Shown: positions 1-5,906 of the stretch, in pieces | Layout: every line of letters starts with the position of its first letter | How positions within the stretch are numbered: position 1 is the first letter of the stretch | Assembly (NCBI GenBank): GCA_934667065.1 | Contig: CAKULD010000004.1 | Coordinates: 1-64,000, forward strand | From: an uncultured Collinsella sp. | Lineage (GTDB): Bacteria; Actinomycetota; Coriobacteriia; Coriobacteriales; Coriobacteriaceae | Reading direction: 5' to 3' | Length of the DNA stretch: 64,000 nt | Program-made: the position numbers and the translations under genes | Notes under the pieces: generated by a model | What the model saw: the letters and a program-made list of their open reading frames with translations, nothing else | Told to the model about the DNA's origin: nothing | The model's database searches: none

Positions 1-360
1 TCTCGGCGGCCTTGCGAAAAACAAATCCAAGTTAGACCATTTCAAATGGTTCGATGTCTGCCCGGATGCGACACTCAATCGTGTCCATCCTCGCAGTATC
101 CGGTTCTCAAGGTGCACGCCCCGCGGCTGATCCGGTTCGACCGGGCCGCGCGGCAAGGAGATATATTGCCAGACCGCGAAGCCATGTGGGACGTCAATTC
201 CACTCTTCACAAGTCCTACACAATCTATCACTTTCTATATAGGTAATAGAAAGTCGGGTGCAGTATGACCGCACGTATCAGATGATGACCCTTCGGTTAA
301 CAGGTATATAAAGATCGGTCATCTGTAAATGTCTATCTACCCGTGCTTTTGGCTATGTAA
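1..360 (-). promoter_or_regulatory. Candidate rRNA operon promoter and leader (no CDS)
   Basis: No protein gene is supported here. Read on the minus strand, the stretch follows the rplT terminator and contains a boxA-like TTGAGAACC (complement of 102-110), a structured hairpin just after it (about 61-101), a short hairpin at about 38-52 and a T-rich stretch near 14-22. Boxes of the form TTGAGAACT are established features of actinobacterial rRNA leaders and 16S-23S spacers. A promoter-like TAGACA / 17 bp / TTTATA lies upstream on the minus strand at about 305-335, and a second TTGACG near 195. The 16S gene itself would lie left of the window. This is an inference from motif order; an antitermination leader of another stable-RNA operon is the alternative. 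Confidence 0.4.
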
Positions 361-370
361 ACCAGCGGCT

Positions 371-411
371 CAGATAAAAAGAGGGAGCGCCGCACACAGT
401 GCGACACTCCC
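371..411 (-). terminator. Rho-independent terminator of infC-rpmI-rplT
   Basis: A 13-bp stem (383-395 with 399-411, two G-U pairs on the minus-strand RNA) with a 3-nt loop is followed by a TCTTTTT tract on the minus strand, 22 nt past the rplT stop. Confidence 0.85.
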
Positions 412-432
412 CTAGCGATTCAAGAGAATCTA

Positions 433-792
433 TTAGGCCTCGAGGGCCTTCTTGGCGATGGTGGCCAGCTCGTTGAAGGACTCGATATCCTCGTAAGCCA
501 TCTGAGCCAGAACCTTGCGGTCGAGCTCGATGCCGGCAACCTTCAGGCCGTGCATGAACTGAGAGTAAGAGATGTCGTTCAGGCGAGCAGCAGCGTTGAT
601 ACGGGTGATCCAGAGAGAGCGGATCTCGCGCTTCTTGTTGCGGCGATCACGATACTGATACTGCAGGGAGTGCTGGACCTGCTCTTTAGCATGCTTGTAA
701 GTACGCGAAGCGGCACCGTAGTAACCCTTCGCACGGTGCATAACGGTACGGCGCTTCTTCTTGGCGGCAACAGCGCGCTTAATACGTGCCAT
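433..792 (-). CDS. rplT: 50S ribosomal protein L20
   Basis: The 119-residue protein has the full family length. It has the very basic N-terminus MARIKRAVAAKKK, the RAKGYYG segment and the conserved RSLWITRINAA helix typical of L20. L20 binds 23S rRNA early in large-subunit assembly and in several bacteria represses its own operon. It is the last gene of infC-rpmI-rplT, 46 nt after rpmI, with an AGGAG site upstream of the ATG, and a strong terminator follows. Nothing unusual is visible. Identification is from direct recognition of the sequence. Confidence 0.97.
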   Translation of the reverse strand: MARIKRAVAAKKKRRTVMHRAKGYYGAASRTYKHAKEQVQHSLQYQYRDRRNKKREIRSLWITRINAAARLNDISYSQFMHGLKVAGIELDRKVLAQMAYEDIESFNELATIAKKALEA

Positions 793-838
793 GTTCTATC
801 AACTCCTAGACGGTAAAACGAAAAACGGGAACGCGAAC

Positions 839-1030
839 TTAGGCGAGACGCGACTTGATGACCTTGCGGTCGGCAGCGGCGATCTCGGTCTCCTGACGGA
901 AGCCACGCTTACGCTTGGTGGACTTCTTGCTCAGGATGTGGCTCTTGAAAGCCTTGGCGCGCATAAGCTTGCCGGTACCAGTCTTGCGGAAACGCTTCTT
1001 GGTGCCGCTGTGGGACTTCATCTTAGGCAT
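839..1030 (-). CDS. rpmI: 50S ribosomal protein L35
   Basis: This 63-residue, extremely basic protein begins MPKMKSHSGTKKRF, the hallmark N-terminus of L35, and has the usual length of about 64 residues. It is a structural protein of the large subunit. It lies 32 nt downstream of infC with an AAGGAG ribosome binding site before the ATG, and is followed by rplT, the standard infC-rpmI-rplT order. Expression is presumably governed by the shared leader upstream of infC. Confidence 0.97.
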   Translation of the reverse strand: MPKMKSHSGTKKRFRKTGTGKLMRAKAFKSHILSKKSTKRKRGFRQETEIAAADRKVIKSRLA

Positions 1031-1062
1031 GAAATACTCCTTAATCGGTTACAGAACACTAG

Positions 1063-1632
1063 TTACTTGGTATCGCTTGCCGCTTTATCCTCATCGAAGG
1101 CGCCCTTAATCGGGGCGAGCAGCATAAGCATGTTACGGCCTTCCATCTTAGGCTTGGACTCGACCGTAGCGTAAGGCTTGAGATCCTCGGCGAGACGCTC
1201 GAGAACGTTAAGACCCTGCTCCGGGTGAGCCATCTCACGGCCGCGGAACATGATGGTGATCTTAACGCGTGCGCCCTTCTTGAGGAAACGCAGAACGTGG
1301 CCCTTCTTGGTCTCGTAGTCGCCAACGTCGATCTTGGGTCGGAACTTCATTTCCTTGACCTCGACCTTGGACTGGTTCTTACGAGCAGCCTTGGCCTTCA
1401 TGGCCTGCTGGTACTTGAACTTACCGTAGTCCATGACCTTGCAGACCGGCGGCTCCGCGTTGGGAGCGATCTCGACCAGATCGAGACCCTGATCGTCAGC
1501 GACGCGCTGAGCATCGCGGATGGCGAACAGGCCGAGCTGAGAGCCATCGACGCCAATCAAACGGCACGAAGATGCAGTGATCTCGTCGTTGATGCGGGTG
1601 TCATCAGACTTAGCTATTTTCCCTACCTCCAT
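1063..1632 (-). CDS. infC: Translation initiation factor IF-3
   Basis: The protein has both IF-3 domains: an N-terminal domain starting TRINDEI, with ANAEPPVCKVMDYGK leading into a lysine-rich linker, and a C-terminal domain with KEMKFRPKID and FRGREM. IF-3 binds the 30S subunit and enforces start-codon fidelity. The only in-frame ATG (1632) sits directly on the Shine-Dalgarno: the first codons ATG GAG GTA GGG contain GGAGG. With that GGAGG as ribosome binding site, the codon at the right distance (8 nt) is an ATA at 1617, giving IAKSDDTRINDE. Rare AUU/AUA/AUC starts are known for infC and underlie its autoregulation, so the true start is probably 1617 although the ATG frame is given here. 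Confidence 0.95.
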   Translation of the reverse strand: MEVGKIAKSDDTRINDEITASSCRLIGVDGSQLGLFAIRDAQRVADDQGLDLVEIAPNAEPPVCKVMDYGKFKYQQAMKAKAARKNQSKVEVKEMKFRPKIDVGDYETKKGHVLRFLKKGARVKITIMFRGREMAHPEQGLNVLERLAEDLKPYATVESKPKMEGRNMLMLLAPIKGAFDEDKAASDTK

Positions 1633-1635
1633 TCA

Positions 1636-1669
1636 TAAAAAAATAACCCGGCGCTTTTCGGCAACCAGG
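1636..1669 (-). promoter_or_regulatory. infC leader attenuator (terminator hairpin)
   Basis: On the minus strand a GC-rich hairpin (1647-1654 pairing with 1662-1669, one bulge, CGAAAA-type loop) is followed by TTATTTTTTT and then the infC ribosome binding site. An intrinsic terminator this close to the start of infC suggests transcription attenuation. Leader-mediated control by L20 is established in Firmicutes; that it applies here is an inference, and the competing antiterminator was not resolved. Confidence 0.6.
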
Positions 1670-1834
1670 TCGTACACATAGACATCCTCGATATGAGGAA
1701 GGAAATCTAAGTTGTATGACCAGTCAGCTGCTCATTGGCGCCAAAAGGTGGGAACCCTCGGGTTCCTCTTTAGGGCATTGCGGGAACAACGCCTTGAGAA
1801 TAATAACACGTTCGACGCGTTATCACATTACGTA

Positions 1835-1902
1835 CACGAAAAAGGGGGCCTTGACCCCATTGAAGCGCAGATGCATGTATGGTGCCCGAGGCGAGACTCG
1901 AA
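1835..1902 (-). repeat. Truncated duplicate of tRNA-Leu 3' end plus terminator
   Basis: This segment is a direct repeat of 2018-2086. Thirty bases (1873-1902 and 2057-2086) are identical and cover the encoded CCA, acceptor 3' strand and part of the T arm of tRNA-Leu; the terminator halves are diverged. The 5' three-quarters of a tRNA is absent, so this is a pseudo-tRNA remnant. It could be an att-like scar of a lost integrative element or the relic of a tandem tRNA gene. Confidence 0.75.
1839..1862 (-). terminator. Second copy of the tRNA-Leu terminator
   Basis: On the minus strand GGGG-TCAAGG-CCCC is followed by TTTTT. It is a diverged duplicate of the terminator at 2022-2044 and belongs to the 68-bp repeat at 1835-1902. 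Confidence 0.6.
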
Positions 1903-2017
1903 GGGCCTTCGCTTCGCGAAGTCCCGGGCTTCGGGCGCATGGCGCCCTCGCCACGCTCCGCTACAAACAGGCCACAGGCCTGTTTGCTTAACGCTCCGCG
2001 CGCTCACGCGAGTTCGG
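1903..2017. repeat. Palindrome-dense 115-bp insert between tRNA 3'-end repeats
   Basis: Three perfect hairpins occur in 115 bp: 1907-1921 (CTTCGC arms), 1933-1947 (GGGCGC arms, ATG loop) and 1964-1986 (10-bp arms CAAACAGGCC, ACA loop). There is no coding signal. It looks like a REP- or BIME-type composite palindrome; whether other copies exist cannot be told from this window. Confidence 0.6.
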
Positions 2018-2021
2018 CACG

Positions 2022-2044
2022 AAAAAGGGGGCCTAGACCCCCTT
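2022..2044 (-). terminator. tRNA-Leu terminator
   Basis: On the minus strand AAGGGGG-TCTAGG-CCCCCTT is followed by TTT, starting about 20 nt after the CCA end of tRNA-Leu. Confidence 0.75.
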
Positions 2045-2063
2045 GAACGCTCACTTGCATGTA

Positions 2064-2150
2064 TGGTGCCCGAGGCGAGACTCGAACTCGCACGTTGTTG
2101 CCAACGGTGGATTTTGAGTCCACTGCGTCTGCCAATTCCGCCACTCGGGC
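2064..2150 (-). tRNA. tRNA-Leu (anticodon CAA)
   Basis: The acceptor stem GCCCGAG (2150-2144) pairs with CTCGGGC (2074-2068), with discriminator A and an encoded CCA at 2066-2064. The anticodon loop reads CTCAAAA, giving CAA, which decodes UUG. A long variable arm and the GTTCGAGTC T-loop region are present, as expected for a class II tRNA of 87 nt including CCA. Confidence 0.95.
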
Positions 2151-2189
2151 ACGTAATGCGTGAGTTAGTTTATCACAGCTTGCTATCGA

Positions 2190-3623
2190 TTAGTCCGAAA
2201 ATGGAACTTCGAGCATTTCGATGAGTTCGACCGAACGGAGCATCTCGCGCTGGCGGCACCCGCGCCCGTCGACCGAAACCTCGCCCATCTGATTATCATA
2301 GGGATCCTCGCGCATACCATCGAAGACAGGCTCAAACTCCGCCTGGAACCGATTGTTTGCCACCATACGCCATGGATCGAGGTTGCCAAAGTAGTGATGG
2401 CGACGCCACTCCTCCCCCATCCTGCGTGCCGAGGAACCAAACGAGACGTCGGCGTTGAGCCAACCGGTCTGCGGCGTATAGAACTCTGCCCAATCGTGCG
2501 GCCCGACTGAATCGGGTGCAACATACAGGCCGCTCTGCCAACGGGCGGGCACACCTGCGATGCGACACATGGTGATAAACGTGAGCGCCATAACACCGCA
2601 ATCGCCGCGGAGCGAATGCGCGCAGTCATCTGCAATAGAGCCCAAAAGCAGATACGGCGGCTGATAGCGATAGTCGATATGCTGCGTCAGGTGATCATAG
2701 ATGGCTCGGGCGCGATCGAGCGGATCCTCGAGCCCGTCAATAACACGCTCCGTCAGCTGCTGCAGGTACGGCGTAAACGCAATGTGCGGACGGTCCTCGG
2801 AAGTATCCTCGGGCAGCGGCGTGTCCATGCACGGATGAGACGGAAGCGTACCCCCATAGACGTCGCAATAGGCGGCATCGATGTGATAGCGATAGGTCAC
2901 CGAGAATGAACGCTCAGTCGAAGATGTCCACGAGGCAGTACGAGCCGAAACGTCTTCGGGAGCAACGGCGCCATCCGGCGTGATGTCGAGAATCCCAACT
3001 TGAGACTGCTGACGGCAGGCGGCGGCAACGGGAAGCCACGCGCGAACGGCCTCCCCCTCCAAAGCCCCAGGGACAGACACGGACGCCTTAAGCGTGATGA
3101 CGCGAGTCAACCCGTTTTGCGACTCCATCTCCTTGAGCATCTGGTTGCGCAGCGCTATGCCGTCCGTAGGATCGGGACGCAAGCCCGGAACCTCCTTGGG
3201 ATACACGCGAAGCGAATCGAGGAAGTTATCGAGAACAAACAGCTCGTCATCGATAAAGCGCCAGTCAATACGCTTACGATTAATCAGATCATCAAACTGC
3301 TCTTCGGTAAACTCAGGCCACTCCTCGCGAATCATCGCAATAGCCTGATTGCGCGGCACCGAAAAATGAAGCGGCGTCTCGAGCATGCGATACCGCTCAG
3401 CACGAACACAAGCAGCCAGCGAAGGCTCAGGATTCTGCTCCAAGAGCCGATCACAAGCCGCAACAGCACGCGTCAAATACCCGGCATCCTTGAGACGAAG
3501 AATCTCAGGCGGCAATCCAATATCGAGATGACGAAAGTCATCACAACAAACATCAACAGAGCACCCAACAGGCCCCTCGTCGACAACCTTCCCGTCAGCA
3601 GGCAACACATCAACAACAGCCAT
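2190..3623 (-). CDS. Transglutaminase-like domain protein
   Basis: The predicted protein is 477 residues from the ATG at 3623, which has GGGAG six bases upstream; a 22-codon upstream extension exists but lacks such a site. The C-terminal half carries a transglutaminase core: RGDCGVMALTF (Cys342), GPHDWAEFY (His376) and GWLNADVSFG (Asp392), the Cys-His-Asp triad of bacterial transglutaminase/protease folds. The N-terminal 150 residues look helical and contain no signal peptide or membrane segment, so a cytoplasmic thiol hydrolase or peptidase role is more likely than cell-wall crosslinking. No partner gene is adjacent. The substrate is unknown. Confidence 0.8.
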   Translation of the reverse strand: MAVVDVLPADGKVVDEGPVGCSVDVCCDDFRHLDIGLPPEILRLKDAGYLTRAVAACDRLLEQNPEPSLAACVRAERYRMLETPLHFSVPRNQAIAMIREEWPEFTEEQFDDLINRKRIDWRFIDDELFVLDNFLDSLRVYPKEVPGLRPDPTDGIALRNQMLKEMESQNGLTRVITLKASVSVPGALEGEAVRAWLPVAAACRQQSQVGILDITPDGAVAPEDVSARTASWTSSTERSFSVTYRYHIDAAYCDVYGGTLPSHPCMDTPLPEDTSEDRPHIAFTPYLQQLTERVIDGLEDPLDRARAIYDHLTQHIDYRYQPPYLLLGSIADDCAHSLRGDCGVMALTFITMCRIAGVPARWQSGLYVAPDSVGPHDWAEFYTPQTGWLNADVSFGSSARRMGEEWRRHHYFGNLDPWRMVANNRFQAEFEPVFDGMREDPYDNQMGEVSVDGRGCRQREMLRSVELIEMLEVPFSD

Positions 3624-3656
3624 AACCACTCCCACATCAAACGACAAACTGAACCC

Positions 3657-3685
3657 ATTGTACCGACACAAAAACAAAGCCCCAA
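3657..3685 (-). promoter_or_regulatory. Promoter of the transglutaminase gene
   Basis: On the minus strand TTGGGG (3685-3680), a 17-bp T-rich spacer and TACAAT (3662-3657) lie about 35 bp upstream of the chosen ATG at 3623. Confidence 0.5.
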
Positions 3686-3731
3686 CCAAGGAGCCCCCAA
3701 AACACCGATAAACGGTAGCTATTAAATTATC

Positions 3732-4026
3732 TCAGCCCCGTAACCCTGTAGCGAGTTAACAAAGGAGGCCCCGTTTCCCCGGAGCTGATTCCGTCGCGCG
3801 ACTTCTGGCAATCCGACAAGCAAATAAATATCAGCCTCGTAACCCTGCGGCGGAAAACGAAGGAAGCCCCGTCCCCCGGAACTGTTTCCTCGGCGCGACT
3901 TCTGGCGAAGCCAGAAGCTAATTTATATTCAGCCTCGTAACCCTGTAGCGAGTTAACAAAGGAGGCCCCGTTCGCCCGGAGCTTTTCCCATTGCGCGACT
4001 TCTGGCAAAGCCAGGTGAGCGCAAGG
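3732..4026. repeat. Three imperfect tandem repeats of about 98 bp
   Basis: Units begin TCAGCC(C/T)CGTAACCCTG at 3732, 3831 and 3929 (periods 99 and 98). Each runs through a GGAGGCCCCGT-type segment and a GCGACTTCTGGC segment. The middle unit is the most diverged. An open frame across the block (3727-4008) is only a by-product of the repetition. No gene is supported between the transglutaminase start and the fba stop. Confidence 0.8.
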
Positions 4027-4053
4027 GAAAAGCGTAGGGCGAACGGGGCCTCC
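3961..4053 (-). terminator. 93-bp long hairpin downstream of fba
   Basis: Perfect 17-bp outer arms (3961-3977 and 4037-4053, GGAGGCCCCGTTCGCCC type) enclose further paired blocks (CTTTTCCC/GGGAAAAG, TTGCGC/GCGCAA, CTGGC/GCCAG). It starts 23 nt after the fba stop and is followed on the minus strand by TTTG. It probably ends or stabilises the fba mRNA, but is far longer than an ordinary terminator. Confidence 0.6.
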
Positions 4054-4075
4054 GGCGGGAAAGTTAAACCGCTAC

Positions 4076-4942
4076 TTACGCCTTGTTGACGGAGCCGAAC
4101 TCCTCCATGAGCTCCTTGGTGCGGGCAACGATGGCGTCGCGACCAGGCTTGAGGAGCTTGCGGGGGTCGAAGCCCTTGCCCTGCTGATCCTTGCCAGCCT
4201 CGATGTACTCGCGAACGCCCTTGGCGAAGACGAGCTGCAGGTCGGTGTTGACGTTAATCTTGGAGATGCCCAGGGAGATAGCCTTCTTGATCTGATCCTC
4301 GGGGATGCCGGTGCCACCGTGCAGAACGAGGGGCAGGTCGCCGGTCTGAGCCTTGATCTCGCCCAGACGCTCGAAGGAAAGGCCGGCCCAGTCGGCGGGG
4401 TACACGCCGTGGATGTTGCCGATGCCGCAGGCGAGGAAGTCGACGCCCAGGTCGGCAATCTGCTTGCACTCAGCGGGGTCAGCGAGCTCGCCGTTGGAGG
4501 TCACGCCGTCCTCGGTGCCGCCGATGCCGCCAACCTCGGCCTCGATGGACATGCCCTTGGAGTGGGCAAGCTCAACGAGCTCCTTGGTACGGTCGAGATT
4601 AAGCTGGAAGGTCTCCTCGTGAGAGCCGTCATACATGATGGACGTGAAGCCGGCCTCGATGCACTTGAAGCAGTCCTCGTAAGAACCGTGATCGAGGTGA
4701 AGGGCGACGGGAACGGTAACGCCCGTGGCCTCGACGGCAGCCTTGACCATGTCGGCGCAGACCTTGAAACCGCCCATCCACTTAGCGGCACCAGCGGTGC
4801 ACTGAAGGATCAGCGGAGACTTGGCCTCCTCGGCGGCCTGGAGAATAGCCAGGGTCCACTCGAGGTTGTTGGTGTTGAAGGCACCGAGAGCGTACTTGCC
4901 GGCCTCGGCCTTCTTGAGCATGTCTGCTGCGTTGACGAGCAT
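4076..4942 (-). CDS. fba: Class II fructose-bisphosphate aldolase
   Basis: This 288-residue protein cleaves fructose 1,6-bisphosphate to dihydroxyacetone phosphate and glyceraldehyde 3-phosphate in glycolysis and gluconeogenesis. The class II (zinc) family is shown by VALHLDHGSY (catalytic Asp84, metal ligand His85), EAEVGGIGG, GNIHGVYP and LVLHGGTGIP followed by KINVNTD. Length and motifs fit the short class IIB branch, shared with tagatose-bisphosphate and ketose-bisphosphate aldolases, so substrate preference is not proven. An AGGAGG site precedes the ATG. The gene is monocistronic, between the repeat block and the MBL gene. Confidence 0.92.
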   Translation of the reverse strand: MLVNAADMLKKAEAGKYALGAFNTNNLEWTLAILQAAEEAKSPLILQCTAGAAKWMGGFKVCADMVKAAVEATGVTVPVALHLDHGSYEDCFKCIEAGFTSIMYDGSHEETFQLNLDRTKELVELAHSKGMSIEAEVGGIGGTEDGVTSNGELADPAECKQIADLGVDFLACGIGNIHGVYPADWAGLSFERLGEIKAQTGDLPLVLHGGTGIPEDQIKKAISLGISKINVNTDLQLVFAKGVREYIEAGKDQQGKGFDPRKLLKPGRDAIVARTKELMEEFGSVNKA

Positions 4943-5136
4943 AAAAGAAACCTCCTGTAAGGTTGCTCCGATAACGCCTGTGATTTTACCACGGCATACC
5001 GCAGCATAAACGTTCGTTTGTTCACGAATATCATCCGATTGGACAAATTTTGACCGTTTGCCCCACAGAATCGACCCGCTGGGGAAAATAACTTGACGAT
5101 TGAGTGGTCTTCGTGGTTCGAAAGACGGCTTTGAAC

Positions 5137-5820
5137 CTACATCTGCATGAACGGATTCTGCATGAGCTCACGCGCGACGGTGGTCGAATCGCCATGGCCC
5201 GTCAGGCAAACGGTATCGGGCGGAAGGACCTTGGCAAGTTTGGAGAGCGAACGCATAATCGCTGCCTCGTCACCGCCGGAAAGATCGGTGCGACCATGGC
5301 TGCCTGGGAAAAGCGTGTCGCCCACGAAGGCGATGTTTCCCTGCTTGGTCGCAGCAAACAAGACGATGCCGCCCGGTGTATGCCCTGGGGTCTCGATTAC
5401 CTGTAGGCAGATGTCGCCCACCTCAATCGTATCGCCCTCGGCGAGCAGGCGCGTCGGCTCACCCGGATCGGGTGTCTCGATGCCCCACATGCCACGCTGC
5501 TCCTCGATATTTGCGCGAGGTACCATCACGTCCTTAGCGCACAACTCATATAGTGCGCCGTCGCCAACGGCAGTTCGCACCCCGGCAACCCCACCAACAT
5601 GGTCGGCATGACCGTGCGTGCAGACGGCGCCGAGCACGCGCACCCCGGGATGTGCGGCGAGAATATGTTCCACAAGTCGCTTGCCTTCCCACGCGGGGTC
5701 GACGATCAAGCACTCACCATTCGACATCACGGCGTAACTGTTGGTCTGAATCGGGCCGTTGACGAGCGTCTCAATCGAAGCCGTGCCTCGGGGCGTCAGG
5801 TCCAAAGTCGTATCGTCCAT
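5137..5820 (-). CDS. MBL-fold metallo-hydrolase (glyoxalase II-like)
   Basis: A protein of about 227 residues with the zinc-binding THGHADHVGG motif (His69, His71, Asp73, His74), a downstream ETPGHTPGG and FVGDTLFPGSHGRTD, and a terminal LTGHGDST. This matches the YcbL/GloB-like subfamily of metallo-beta-lactamase folds, usually hydrolysing thioesters such as S-lactoylglutathione analogues. The ATG at 5820 has AAGGA ten bases upstream; a GTG two codons earlier is possible. It is the last gene of the leftward recJ-rel-MBL group, separated from rel by an 86-bp gap with a hairpin. The substrate is unknown. Confidence 0.88.
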   Translation of the reverse strand: MDDTTLDLTPRGTASIETLVNGPIQTNSYAVMSNGECLIVDPAWEGKRLVEHILAAHPGVRVLGAVCTHGHADHVGGVAGVRTAVGDGALYELCAKDVMVPRANIEEQRGMWGIETPDPGEPTRLLAEGDTIEVGDICLQVIETPGHTPGGIVLFAATKQGNIAFVGDTLFPGSHGRTDLSGGDEAAIMRSLSKLAKVLPPDTVCLTGHGDSTTVARELMQNPFMQM

Positions 5821-5841
5821 ATGCACACTTTCCTTCTAAAT

Positions 5842-5872
5842 ACGTCGAGGCACCAAACGATGCCTCGAACGT
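5842..5872 (-). terminator. Hairpin between rel and the MBL gene
   Basis: TCGAGGCA/TGCCTCGA arms extended by ACG/CGT enclose an 8-nt loop, followed on the minus strand by ATTTAG. The U-tract is weak, so partial termination or an mRNA processing site is likely. Confidence 0.4.
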
Positions 5873-5906
5873 AGCCAATATCTATGATGCTGCAAGACTC
5901 TCGCAC

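Noticed and set aside
46..246. Short plus-strand ORF at the left edge
   Set aside because: No ribosome binding site and no recognisable domain; the region reads better as a minus-strand stable-RNA leader.
1712..2224. 170-codon plus-strand ORF
   Set aside because: It runs antisense through tRNA-Leu, its terminator and the palindrome cluster; the frame is a by-product of the repeats.
3727..4008. 93-codon minus-strand ORF
   Set aside because: It only translates the 98-bp tandem repeats; no ribosome binding site or domain.
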